NCBI RefSeq assembly: GCF_000372725.1
Contig: NW_005200982.1
Span: forward strand, 1 to 64,000
DNA from: Emiliania huxleyi CCMP1516
Taxonomy: Eukaryota > Haptophyta > Isochrysidales > Noelaerhabdaceae
Length of the DNA stretch: 64,000 nucleotides
Reading direction: 5' to 3'
Program-made: the position numbers and the translations under genes
In this document: piece after piece, positions 40,967 to 50,685 of the stretch
How positions within the stretch are numbered: position 1 is the stretch's first letter
Layout of the letters: each line of letters begins with the position of its first letter
The notes under the pieces: model-generated
What the model saw: the letters and a program-made list of their open reading frames with translations, nothing else
The model's database searches: none
What the model was told of the DNA's origin: nothing

Positions 40967-42430
40967 CTAGCCCTTCTTCCTCTTGCCTCTCTGCTTACTA
41001 CCGACAGCAGCAGACTTGCGTTTTCTCATTCCTCCCCCCTCACTCGCACCACCCGATTGAAAGCACGGGGCGTCGCGCCATCCGTTGCCGGCCTTCCGCT
41101 TCGGCAGCACGATCTCTTCGCCCTTGCTGCCGTCCTCGTACTCGACGCTCTCAAACAACGAGTGGCGCGCGCAACGGATGGCGAGCGCGTCACCGGATGG
41201 TGCGCTCGGGTCGAGGACGCAGGAGAAGATGGTGAGCGTGTTAGCGATGCCGCTCATCTCGGCAACCTTCACCTCCAGCCGCTTCGCCTGTGGCTGGAGC
41301 TCCCCTGCCTGCGCTGTCACCATGTCAATCACGTCCGCGAGGCTGTACTGCGGCCCATATCGATCCGCCAAGGCCTGCGCGACGCGAATGCGATCCCACG
41401 AGACCAGCCCTCCCTGGCCCTCCTCCTCTTGCAGCGCGAGAAGCTCGTCGTCGCCGGCGCTCACTGCGGTGTCCGAGTTGGCCTGGTAGAGCAGGCCATT
41501 GCGCGTGTACGCGGGGTCGTCCAGCCTGCGGATCCGCCATGCCTCGCCCTCCGAGGTCGGCAAAGGGATGGGAGCTGGCCCACGGACGAGGATGGCGCCC
41601 TCGCCACGCTCAGGGCCTGCGAGAGTGAAGTAGACGGGAGCGAGCAGCTGGACGCTGCTGAGCTGCGAAAGCGCGCCTTCAAAGTCGACCGGTGGCTCCT
41701 GCTCGATCATCTGTCGCACAGAAAACCCCACGCTGCGGCACCTGCCAGTGAGCGAACCGAGCATGGCGACCCCGCGGCGAAGCACCTCCGACACGACCGT
41801 ATGGACCGCGCCGTTGCCGGGCAGCTCCCACGGAAGCTCCGCGCGTTCGTCCCCACGGAAGTTGACGGACACGGAGAACCTCCCCGGCACGCATGCGGTG
41901 AGGACTCCAAGGTAGCCCGGCCAGGTGAGAGACTCGTACAGCAGCCGCCCACCACGCAAAAAGCGCAGGCGCACGGTGCACTCGCAGAGGACCGCACATC
42001 CCGGCCAATCGAGGGTGCGCGCGTGCAGCGGCCGCCCGGATCCACGCTGTGCCACAACGAACGAGCTGCACTTGGCCTTCAGCTCGTAGAGATAATTGAG
42101 CAGCGCGAGCTCACCAGCAGGCACGCCGCACACAGCGGCGCACGCCTCGAGCTCAGGACGAAGCGCTGCTGGGGTGGCCGATAAAATGGCGCGCGCCCCG
42201 ACCTGCACCCAGAGGGGTGTCGGAGCATCTGCGTTCACGCCCACCTCTCCAAGGATCAGCTGGCGGGCCGCGTGAAAGTGATGAGCGTAATCTCTGACCC
42301 ACGCCCAGCGCGCGGCCAGATCTGTCTGATCCAGATCGACGGCGAAGACCGGCACGGGGTCCATGCGCCCAGGCTGGAGGCGCGCGTCGAAGGGCGCGAA
42401 GGAAGACTCCATGACGGCCACAGGGTCCAT
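40967..42430 (-). CDS. acid-ceramidase/NAAA-like Ntn amidohydrolase
   Basis: 487 residues, single exon, ATG 42430. The Ntn-hydrolase core is clear: LNYLYELKAKCSSFVVAQ, where Cys121 is the expected nucleophile exposed after self-cleavage. RPLHARTLDWPG follows (the GRN.D position of the family), then LTWPGYLGVLTACVPGRFSVSVNFR, NSDT and ERYGPQYS-like late helices. In this family the enzyme hydrolyses N-acyl amides such as ceramide in an acidic compartment. There is no obvious signal peptide at the chosen start, which is odd for a lysosomal-type enzyme. The C-terminus is a basic RKRKSAAVGSKQRGKRKKG tail not usual for the family. Promoter block at 42491-42505. Confidence 0.85.
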   Translation of the reverse strand: MDPVAVMESSFAPFDARLQPGRMDPVPVFAVDLDQTDLAARWAWVRDYAHHFHAARQLILGEVGVNADAPTPLWVQVGARAILSATPAALRPELEACAAVCGVPAGELALLNYLYELKAKCSSFVVAQRGSGRPLHARTLDWPGCAVLCECTVRLRFLRGGRLLYESLTWPGYLGVLTACVPGRFSVSVNFRGDERAELPWELPGNGAVHTVVSEVLRRGVAMLGSLTGRCRSVGFSVRQMIEQEPPVDFEGALSQLSSVQLLAPVYFTLAGPERGEGAILVRGPAPIPLPTSEGEAWRIRRLDDPAYTRNGLLYQANSDTAVSAGDDELLALQEEEGQGGLVSWDRIRVAQALADRYGPQYSLADVIDMVTAQAGELQPQAKRLEVKVAEMSGIANTLTIFSCVLDPSAPSGDALAIRCARHSLFESVEYEDGSKGEEIVLPKRKAGNGWRDAPCFQSGGASEGGGMRKRKSAAVGSKQRGKRKKG

Positions 42431-42490
42431 CGGATGTTGTTAGCTACTCGTAGTATGCAGGCGCTGGAGTACAGGCTCATGTGCGTTTGT

Positions 42491-42505
42491 AAAAGAAGAA
42501 TTTTG
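42491..42505 (-). promoter_or_regulatory. candidate promoter block CAAAATTCTTCTTTT
   Basis: Minus strand, 60 bp upstream of ATG 42430; a second AAAAATTCTC block lies at about 42515-42525. Confidence 0.45.
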
Positions 42506-42723
42506 ACCAGCTCGAGAATTTTTCGGCAACTATCTCACAACACTAGACAAGGGAGTCCTTCTCCCACCCCTCTATACAATGGCTATACAATATGCCTCCC
42601 TCTGTACAATGGCTCTGCGGTGGGAGGGGACGAAGCGGTGCAGTGCCATGCCTTGGGCCATGGCACCCCGCACACCCGAACGATTGCGTCCCACCGCCCC
42701 GTCCACAGCGCGGGTTCGGTGCG

Positions 42724-44013
42724 TCAGAGCCCCGCGTCGCGCAGCCGGCAGCGGGTGCGGGCAATCTCATGCGCGATGCGGAGCTCCTCAGAGTACATCC
42801 TCCCGTCGTTGGCGCCGAGGACGATGCTCGGTTGTGGGGGTGCACGAGGAGGAGCGACGTGCTCCTCCGCTGGCGGGCCGGAGTCCTCAGGCAGGGCGGT
42901 GCCTGCCGGGTCTTTTGCCAGAGGGAGCTTGTGTTCGGGCGAGTGGCGGGCTGCCAGCCGCGCCCGGATCAAGGCCGCGCGCTCAGTGGCACTGATGTCC
43001 AACGCAAGGCGGTGGCGTTCGTGCTCCCGCTCCGCCACAAGTGTAGCCTGCGCCTGCGCCTGCGCCTGAGCCTGCTGCTGCCGCAGCCCCTGCTGCTGTA
43101 GATGGTGAGACCAGAATGCGCGATATCCGCCAGGGTAATGCGCGGGGCGTCCCGCAATGGCATGTCGGATGGAAATTGAGATTGAGTCCAGAATCGGCAC
43201 TTGGGTGACGGGGTCAATGATGGTCGGCAAGACGTCGACCGGAAAGGTGTGGAGGAAGTGACCCTCTTCCGCCCGGTTCGGGGAGGCGTACCGGGAGGTG
43301 GCCGGTGGGCCGGGCGCGCCGCCGCGCAACCGTGCTTTGACTTCGATGGTGCTTCCTGCGCGCACACCGTAGGATGCCAGCGGGGCGTCGTCTTCCAATA
43401 GCCGCGACTGATGGTAGAGGCCGCCAAGCGCACCAGCGGGGATCGAGGAGCGTTTTGCACACAAGCGTCTCAGCTCGAGACCGCTTGTCTGAGCGCTGAC
43501 ATCGAAGAGGTGCGTTTGCCCTTGTACGACGACCTGGACCTGAATGAATGCGGTCCAGAGCGCCTCAGCCGCGTGCCCATTGAACGCCTCCCTGTCCTCC
43601 GCGCGTATGGCGAGGCTGATGACTAGGCAGGCGGCGAGCAAGCAGACGAGAGCCAGCGTCGGGGGTGGGCGTCTCCACCACCAGCCAGTGCGCGATCCGA
43701 CGCAGTTCGCCTCGCCCCCGTCCCTCCCTGGGTGCGCGTCTTCAACATCACCAGCCTGCCCGCGCTGATTCCAAGCATTCCACCCTGGCCGCCCGCAAGC
43801 TCCATCTGACGGCAAGCGGCGTGAGCACGTCGAGGCGCAGCGCTGCGGTGGAACCTCGCCTCCAGCGCAAAGGCAGACTCGCGAAGGGACTGGCGGTGAA
43901 AGAATGAACGCGCACACCACGTGTTGCACCGCAAAGGTGAGCGGAAGCGCACAGAAGAGCAAAGGGTGCATGAGGATGTTGGGCCAGTCGAAGGCAAGCC
44001 GAACGAAACGCAA
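42724..44013 (-). CDS. protein with internal ubiquitin-like domain ending LRGG
   Basis: A 429-codon minus-strand frame. A hydrophobic segment (TLALVCLLAACLVISLAI) precedes a ubiquitin-like domain (about residues 155-230): IQVQVVVQGQTHLFDVSA...LYHQSRLLEDDAPLASYGV...STIEVKARLRGG. The RGG end matches mature ubiquitin-type tails, yet the chain goes on with a Gln/Ala-rich helical region and AEREHERHRLALDISATERAALIRARLAARHS. The N-terminal 110 residues from ATG 44013 are less convincing and may include an intron. It could be a membrane-anchored UBL adaptor or a precursor cut after GG. Confidence 0.65.
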   Translation of the reverse strand: MRFVRLAFDWPNILMHPLLFCALPLTFAVQHVVCAFILSPPVPSRVCLCAGGEVPPQRCASTCSRRLPSDGACGRPGWNAWNQRGQAGDVEDAHPGRDGGEANCVGSRTGWWWRRPPPTLALVCLLAACLVISLAIRAEDREAFNGHAAEALWTAFIQVQVVVQGQTHLFDVSAQTSGLELRRLCAKRSSIPAGALGGLYHQSRLLEDDAPLASYGVRAGSTIEVKARLRGGAPGPPATSRYASPNRAEEGHFLHTFPVDVLPTIIDPVTQVPILDSISISIRHAIAGRPAHYPGGYRAFWSHHLQQQGLRQQQAQAQAQAQATLVAEREHERHRLALDISATERAALIRARLAARHSPEHKLPLAKDPAGTALPEDSGPPAEEHVAPPRAPPQPSIVLGANDGRMYSEELRIAHEIARTRCRLRDAGL

Positions 44014-44674
44014 TCAACATTCTCATGGTCGCTCGTGCCCAACATTCTATTTGTCGCCGGCGCGCGACACGTTCCCGTCGGCTGGACTGCCCTTGTCGAG
44101 TGCGTGTCGCCAACCAAGGCGGGACGCACTCAGGGACAGTGCCGGCGGGACGCGGCTCGAGAGGCGGCTCCCGCGGAGGCACGGCTGGCACCTGTGGCGC
44201 GGGGCTCGTCTTCGGAAAGACCAGGATCGCTCTACTGGCAAAGTTCTGGCTGACACGCGCGCCCGGTCGAGCCTTCGGCGGGCGCGCTGCGGTCGCACGC
44301 CTACCCAAGTCATATGCCACGGCGTGCGATCTAGATTCAGCACACGCGCCTCTGCTCGCAACCACTCATCCAATGAACTGTCGTCACCCATGAGTGCGAG
44401 TTAGGGCTAGCGGCTGGCCAATAGCCTGTGAGGAGGGCGTCCATAGACACCTCACAAGACCCCACACACGGTCTCGTCCGTGCCTTGCGGCCGGCGACGA
44501 GATTGCTAGAGGCGGAGCAAGCCTGCTCTAGTCTCACACGTTCGCCCCTGTCGCCTGTCTGTGTTGTTGTGCTGTTGTTTGTCTCTTGGCACCTTGGAGT
44601 GCTGGGGGGGGCGACAGGGGGGACGTGGCCTGAGTGATGTGTACGCCCACTCAGGATGTGTGGCAGCCCGCTCG
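44014..44674. other. intergenic, nothing recognised
   Basis: No convincing gene; borders the duplicated unit. Confidence 0.4.
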
Positions 44675-45744
44675 AGCGGACGAGCTTATAGTGGAGGGCT
44701 TCCTTGGATAGAAGGCCGTCAGCGGAATGTGGGGTACATTGGGGGACATGGGGTACAGTTTTCCAAAAAAAAGAACGAGCGAGATTTAGCCGAGAACGAG
44801 CGAGATCTAGCCGAGCTCGACAAGCACCTGGCGGTGGTGCTTCGAGCGTGGTCCGTTCCTAGACCCTTCCATCCTGGATGGACCGTTCCTGGAGCAGTGC
44901 GGATGCGTGGGTGAGTGTGTGTACTCACACTTTTGCAAAATCCTGCAAAGGTGGGGACGTGTCTGTCCTCGACCCAGCCCTAGCTTGGGATGTCCGTTGT
45001 ATTTATTTATTAGGACGACCCCGGCTAGTCGCCGACCACACCCACAAAGAACCCTGCACAAAGACCGCAGGGCGGGGACCTGTTCCTTTTTACCCATCTC
45101 CTAGTAGAGGTGTCCGATTTATTTATTGGTGTCCGTTTTTATTTTTGAAGCCGTCCGCCTTCAGCCACAGGTTAAACTTCACTTGGTGCTCCTTGTCGGA
45201 GGCGAAGTCCTTGCGGTGCGGCATCGTCACTACGGACACAGAGCCCGCCGGAGTCTCCCGGGCAATTTGTTCGGTGCCGCGCCAGCGGGCCTTCTTGATG
45301 AGTGAGTCGTGCTTCGCGGCCGTCGCCGCGATTCCCGTGCCGCCGCCACGGAAGGTGGCACGTGCTTTTGAGAAGCCCACTTTGCGGCCTTTGCCGCTTG
45401 CCCACCGCTTGGCTTCGTCGACGGGCGAGTGCCTTACCACACTCGCCTCGGCGTTACTCGAAGCTGCGAGCTCAGCTGCGGCCACAAGAGCGGCCTGCTT
45501 GGCACGCAGCTGCGTAATCGTCGGCCCGCGTGCGCGGCTCTTCACGGCCTGTGCCGGGGAGTTGGTGTTCACGCGCTCAATCATCATCGTCATGGCTGTG
45601 TGCGTGCTTCTCGCTCGTGTGTCCTTGGAAGTTGTGCGCCTCCTTCTCCTATGAGCTCGTATGCCACGTCGCCGCCTGTGTTTGGGTTTCTATGTTTGCG
45701 ATTTGGAATTTGGTATTTGTCCAGCTCTTTGTTTATTTATTTAG
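44675..45744 (-). repeat. duplicated unit, copy 1 (inverse of 55547-56612)
   Basis: About 1.07 kb nearly identical to 55547-56612 in opposite orientation. It holds the 156-residue ORF, AATAAATAAA-like 3' flanks and a GAACGAGCGAGAT tandem repeat near the far end. Part of the 3' region (about 100 bp) also occurs alone at 37969-38063. Confidence 0.9.
45123..45593 (-). CDS. unknown 156-residue basic protein, copy 1
   Basis: ATG 45593. Basic and Ala-rich: VKSRARGPTITQLRAKQAAL, SVVRHSPVDEAKRWASGKG, RWRGTEQIARETPAG and DKEHQVKFNLWLKADGF. No family recognised. The protein is identical to copy 2 at 55696-56166, which indicates recent duplication, selection or gene conversion. The stop is followed within a few bases by AATAAATAAA, a possible polyadenylation signal. 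Confidence 0.65.
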   Translation of the reverse strand: MTMMIERVNTNSPAQAVKSRARGPTITQLRAKQAALVAAAELAASSNAEASVVRHSPVDEAKRWASGKGRKVGFSKARATFRGGGTGIAATAAKHDSLIKKARWRGTEQIARETPAGSVSVVTMPHRKDFASDKEHQVKFNLWLKADGFKNKNGHQ

Positions 45745-45754
45745 GCTAGTGCCA

Positions 45755-46402
45755 CTACATCGGCATGTGCGCGAGAACCCAGGCCTTAGCCTGCACGCCC
45801 AGCCCGCCCTTCAGGTCCCAATCGGCCGAGCTGCCGCACACCCGGCCGGCGCACGTCGCGAGGCGCGCCCCGATGGTGCCAGCGAGGAGCGCAAAGGTGG
45901 CAAAGGGGACACCTTCTCGCGCGCCGCGAGGCAGCGAGTCAAAGGCGGCGACGAAGCTGGCGGCGCTCTCGATGTCACGGCTCGGTGTCGCGGCCAGCGC
46001 CGCGGGGTCACAAGCGAGGATGCCCGGGTTCTGCCGGATGATTTTGGCCGCGTCCTCGGCCCCGAACTTTTGGAGCAGCGCCCGATGAGCGCCAGTGATA
46101 ACCGCGGGCGAGTTTATGTAGGGGAGTATGACCTGCTGGTTGCGCGCCACAGCGAGCCGAGCGTCCGCCTCGTTGCCGTAGACCTTGAGCATCGCCGACC
46201 AGATTGCACGGAGTTCTGCCTCCGTGCCGACCACGAAAGGCTCGCCACCACGTGCGGCGCCTTCGTAAGCAGGCCGGAGCACGACGGCAACCTCTGGCGG
46301 AAGCTTCGGCCCGAATACCATCTGCGGTGCGGAGGCTCGCAGCGGCGAGGCGGCGGGCGCGAGCGGCGGCCGAGCGCGGCTGCAGGCGAGTAGGAGTAGC
46401 AT
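45755..46402 (-). CDS. plastid-targeted algal protein, mTERF-like stretch
   Basis: 215 residues, single exon, ATG 46402, starting with MLLLLACSRARPPLAPAAS, a signal/transit-like leader. The body has VYGNEADARLAVARNQQVIL, LLQKFGAEDAAKIIRQNPGI and LACDP, the last part resembling mTERF-type helical repeats (xxNPxxL). A final hydrophobic segment is FATFALLAGTIGARLATCAG. It is similar to conserved plastid proteins I recall from other secondary algae. Role unknown. Confidence 0.65.
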   Translation of the reverse strand: MLLLLACSRARPPLAPAASPLRASAPQMVFGPKLPPEVAVVLRPAYEGAARGGEPFVVGTEAELRAIWSAMLKVYGNEADARLAVARNQQVILPYINSPAVITGAHRALLQKFGAEDAAKIIRQNPGILACDPAALAATPSRDIESAASFVAAFDSLPRGAREGVPFATFALLAGTIGARLATCAGRVCGSSADWDLKGGLGVQAKAWVLAHMPM

Positions 46403-46463
46403 GGCGTCGGTCGCAGCGCAGTGATTCCTCTACATTTAGTCGTGTTTCTTCTTTCACTTTTAT

Positions 46464-46578
46464 GAAAAGGCCCGCACTCCCTTTGTTCTCTTCTCATAAA
46501 ATCGGAGGGTCGGCCCACGGCTTCGTGAACTGAAGCAACGATTTTATGAGTGGCAGCAAAGGGAGTGAAAGGCCCGAG
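46464..46578. repeat. 115-bp imperfect hairpin in a divergent promoter
   Basis: GCCCGCACTCCCTTTG...CTCATAAAATCG (about 46468-46505) and its inverse (about 46538-46578) form a stem of about 38 bp. It lies between genes starting at 46402 (minus) and 46695 (plus). A TATA-like ATATAAAAT follows at 46618-46626. MITE or shared regulatory hairpin. Confidence 0.55.
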
Positions 46579-46694
46579 TCGTTTGTTCACCGAGAGCGAT
46601 ATGCCATGTCTGCCTTGATATAAAATGAACTCGGGGCATGCCTTGCTTTGTCTAAAACATTCAAGCTAAGCTCCGGCGTGAAAACCCCGACTCG

Positions 46695-48172
46695 ATGCGG
46701 CGCCCTTTGCCGATCAGCTTCCTGCTGTGGCTTCCGTGGCTGCCGCTCGCCCACGCCTTATTGTCTGGCTGGCGGCGAGGAGGCGGCGTCGTCGTCGGCG
46801 GCGGCGAGGCGCCGCTCCGCAGTCTGGCGCGCGGCCAGGTGCGCGGCGGCGGCGTCCGCTGCGCCACCCCGCTCGGGCAGAGCCACACTCCGCCCAGTTC
46901 CGAGTGGTCGCCGCCATACGCCGACGGCGCGAGCTACTTCGAGTGGGCGGACCAAATCTGCTCGGTCGCTCCCTGCCTCTCCTCGCAGCTCGACCGGCTG
47001 TCGGGCGCACCGTCCGCGCTGAAGCTGCTCGGCGAGCTGGACCGGCACCTCGGCAGCCTCACGGCGTACCTGCGCCCGTCGGCGCAGCAGCAGCTGCGGC
47101 TCGCGCTGGAGACCGCCTTCCTGGCGCACTACGGCCAGCAGCGCCGCAGCGGCGAGCCCTACATCACCCACCCGGTCGAGGTGTCTGCGATCCTCGCGCG
47201 CACCTCGATGGACAAGGAGTCGCTCATCGCCGGACTGCTGCACGACACGGTCGAGGACACCGAGCTCGACTTTGCGGCCATCGAGGCGCTCTTCGGCGCG
47301 ACGGTGCGCAAGATTGTCGAGGGCGAGACCAAGGTCTCCAAGCTGCCGAAGATGGTCCGCTCCTCGGACGAGGCCGAGGGCCACGCTGCGGCCGGCGCAC
47401 TGTTCGGCGGCGGCGGCGGCGGCGGCGGCGTGACTGGCGGCGTCGAGCCGGCGCAGGCGCAGGCGGTGGAGACGCTCGTCTCGGACACCGACGAGCAGGC
47501 GGAGAACCTGCGCTCCATGTTCATAGCGATGGCCGAGGACTGGCGCATCGTGGTTGTCAAGCTGGCGGACCGGCTGCACAACATGCGCACGCTGCAGCAC
47601 ATGCCGCCCCACAAGCGGGCGGCCACCGCGCGCGAGACGCTGCAGATCTTCGCGCCGCTCGCGCACCGGCTGGGCCTGTGGGCGTTCAAGACGGAGCTCT
47701 CTGACCTGTCCTTCAAGTACCTATTCCCCGCCGAGTTCTTGGAGGTGCAGGAGTACATTGAGCGGATGGCGCCGCAGTACGAGGACGTCATCGCGTCGTC
47801 GCAAGACAAGGTGCAGCGCTTGCTCTCCTCGGATGAATGGCTGCAGGGCCGCATCCGGTCCGTGTCCGTGACCGGCCGCACCAAGTCGGTGTACTCGACA
47901 TGGAAGAAGATGCAGCGCCACGGCTGCGAGATCGAGCGCGTGCATGACCTCGTCGCGCTCCGCGTCGTCCTCTGCGAGGAGGTTCGCGAGCTGCCGCCGA
48001 CGCCGACGCCGACGCCGCCGCCCGCGGCGGGGTCGACGGTGACGTGGATGCCGCCGGCGAGGGGCCACGCCCAAGCGCACTTCCTGCAGGCGGAGGTGCT
48101 GGAGGCGCAGGCGGCGCAGGCGGCGCAGGCGGCGCAGCAGGCGGCGCAGCAGGCGGCGCAGGCGGCGCAGCA

Positions 48173-48206
<34 letters not shown>

Positions 48207-50685
48207 CAGGCGGCGCAGGTCCCCGCCACACGGGGCGCCGCGCCCGCCGCCGCGCCGCCCGCGATCGAGCCGCGCGGCGTGCTGTCTCCGCCTCCCGCTA
48301 GCGCGGCGGGTCCCCGGGCGGCGGGCGAGGCGGAGGACCGAGCTCTGTGTTACCACGTGCTTGGCAAGGTGCACGGCTGCTGGACGCCGCTGCCGCGAAC
48401 GCTCAAGGACTACATCTCTTCGCCGAAGCCAAACGGGTACCGCATATCTCCCCATATCTCCCCATATCTCCCCATATCTCCCCATATCTCCCCATATCTC
48501 CCCATATCTCCCCATATCTCCCGATATCTCAGGTACCGCTCGCTGCACACGACGGTGCTGGTGGGCACTCAGCCACTGGAGGCGAGGCGCCGCCGTCTCT
48601 CCGCTCTCTCTGCCATCCGCTACACCTCTGCTGCACCTGCATCTCTGGGCGCAGCTTCTCCTCGCGCTCTGCTGGAGCTCAGCTATGTCTCCACTACATC
48701 CCACTCTCTCCACTTTGACTCTACGATCTCACCGGTCCAGATCTCACTCTCTCAGCTCTCTCTCCACCACGATCTCACAGGTCCAGATCCGCGATCTCCC
48801 CATATCTCCCCATATCTCCACCACGATCTCACAGGTCCAGATCCGCGATCTCCCCATATCTCCCCATATCTCCACCACGATCTCACAGGTCCAGATCCGC
48901 GATCTCCCCATATCTCCCCATATCTCCACCACGATCTCACAGGTCCAGATCCGCGATCTCCCCATATCTCCCCATATCTCCACCACGATCTCACAGGTCC
49001 AGATCCGCATATCTCCCCATATCTCCCCATATCTCCCCTGATCTCACAGGTCCAGATCCGCACGCTCGAGATGCACAACGTAGCGGAGCACGGCGCGGCG
49101 GCGCACTGGCTGTACAAGGAGATGCCCGGCGGCGACTCGTGTGATCTCGTGTGATCTCGTGTGATCTCGTGTGATCTCGGATGGTAGGAGATGCCCCGCG
49201 GCGACTCCTCCCTCCCTTGGCTCCAGATCATCCGCCAGTGGAACGACCAGGTCGAGAGCGCCCACGACTTTGTCCGGCTGGTGCGCGCGGACCAGCCACC
49301 CCCCACCTCGGCCCGCCTCCACTGCACCTCGGCTCCACTGCACCTCACCTCGGCTGCACCTCGGCTCCGCCTCGGCACCGCCTCGGCTCCGCCTCGGCTG
49401 CACCCCAGCTCCGCCTCCGCGACCGCCTCCGCGACCGCCTCCGCGACCGCCTCCGCGACCGCCTCCGCCCAGGTGCGCGAGGAGCTGCTCGGCACCCGCG
49501 TCTTCGTCTTCACGCGGAACGGGCGCATCCTCAAACCTCGCGCAACCTCGCGCAACCTCGCGCAACCTCGCGCAACCTCGCGCAACCTCGCACACGCTGT
49601 GACTAGGCGCATCCTCAACCTCGCGCGCGGCGCCACGCTGCTCGACGCCGCCTGCCTGCTCCGCGCGCCAAACCTCGACTCGCACGGTGGGCTCGTCAAC
49701 GGCATGCCGGCGGCGCCCTCGACGGTCCTGCAGAACGGCGACATCGTCTCGCTCGAGCGGCGGGAGCCGCTCGTCCACTATGGCCAGCGCCGCGCCGCCT
49801 CGCCGCTGCAGCGGCCCGCCGCCGCGACGGCGCCCCTCTCCGCCGCCGCCGCCCCTGCCGCCGCGCCCGCCGCCGCCGCGCCCGCGCCTGCCACCGCGCC
49901 CGCCGCGTCTCCGCGGCCGGCGATGAGGCGGTCGGACGGGCACTTGCTGCTGACACGTCCAGGACACGTCCAGGACACGTCCGAGACATGTCCACAGGCG
50001 GTCGGACGGGCACCTGCTGCCGATGATGCAGCGGCTCGCGTCGGCAGAGACGTCGGGGTGGCGGCTGTGCGAGCAGTGCCAGCCGGTGCTGGGCGACGAG
50101 CTCGCGGGATCCGCGTTTGACCTCTCGTGCGGCGCGGGCATCGTGCACCGCGCCGGCGCGGGCTGCCGCGCGCTGCAGCGGCAGCTCGCCGTCGGCGGCC
50201 ACACGCTCGTCTCGGGCGCGCGCGCGCAGCCGCTGCTGCGGAGGTACATGGCGCCGTGCGACGCGGGGGGCGGGCTGGCCGGCTTCCTGACGGCGGTGGT
50301 TGTCTTTGTGCGCGACCGGCGCGGCATCCTGCTCGACGTGTCGATGGTGGTGACGCGCGAGGCGCTCAACATCATCGACGTGCACTCGGAGACGCTCACG
50401 CCGGGCGGCGAGGCGGCGTTCCAGTTCACGGTGCAGGTGGCGGACAGCGCGATGCTGCAGCGGCTCGTCTCGAAGGTGGAGCGGGTGGAGGGCGCCGTCA
50501 AGGTGGTGCGAGGAGGGATGGAGGAGCTGATGCGCCGCGAGTCACCCGCCGGGTTCTGGGCCAACTGCGCGCTGCCGGTGGCGGAGGAGGGGCCGCCGCT
50601 CGCGGAGCCGTTGCCTGGCGGCGCGGAGCCGCCGCCGCCGAGCCCGTACCCCATCGCCCCGCCATCCCCTGACCAGCCTATGTGA
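46695..50685 (+). CDS. RSH: RelA/SpoT homologue ((p)ppGpp synthetase/hydrolase), seven exons
   Basis: Exons 46695-48436, 48533-48581, 49050 to about 49148 (or 49118), 49188-49280, 49473-49522, 49607-49927 and 49998-50685; about 1013 residues. Leader MRRPLPISFLLWLPWLPLAHA suggests signal-plus-plastid import. Hydrolase domain: HPVEVSAILA, LLHDTVEDT (HD box, about residue 180), KLADRLHNMRTL. Synthetase domain: GRTKSVYSTWKKMQR (about 394), VHDLVALRVV, CYHVLGKVHGCWTPLP, LKDYISSPKPNGYRSLHTTV, VQIRTLEMHNVAEHGAAAHW. TGS domain: VFVFTRNGRIL...ARGATLLDAA. C-terminal ACT domain: DVSMVVTREALNIIDVH. All landmarks of a bifunctional stringent-response enzyme are present. An Ala/Gln-repeat insertion (48085-48225) interrupts the synthetase domain. 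Five of six introns are flanked by direct repeats; see findings. Confidence 0.93.
48443..48532 (+). repeat. 10-bp ATCTCCCCAT minisatellite, intron 1 of RSH
   Basis: Nine units inside an intron of 96 bp flanked by GGTACCGC on both sides (48436-48443, 48532-48539). Confidence 0.9.
48729..49049 (+). repeat. 54-bp minisatellite carrying a splice acceptor and exon start
   Basis: ACAG followed by GTCCAGATCCGC starts at 48781, 48835, 48889, 48943 and 48997, exactly 54 bp apart. The true exon copy is at 49050, 53 bp on. A partial copy lies at 48734. Between them are ATCTCCCCAT units and CACCACGATCTC. The array is stop-free in the gene frame. Confidence 0.95.

Noticed and set aside
48781-49061. CRISPR-like array of evenly spaced repeats
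   Set aside because: The units are tandem copies with no variable spacers, inside an intron of a eukaryotic gene.
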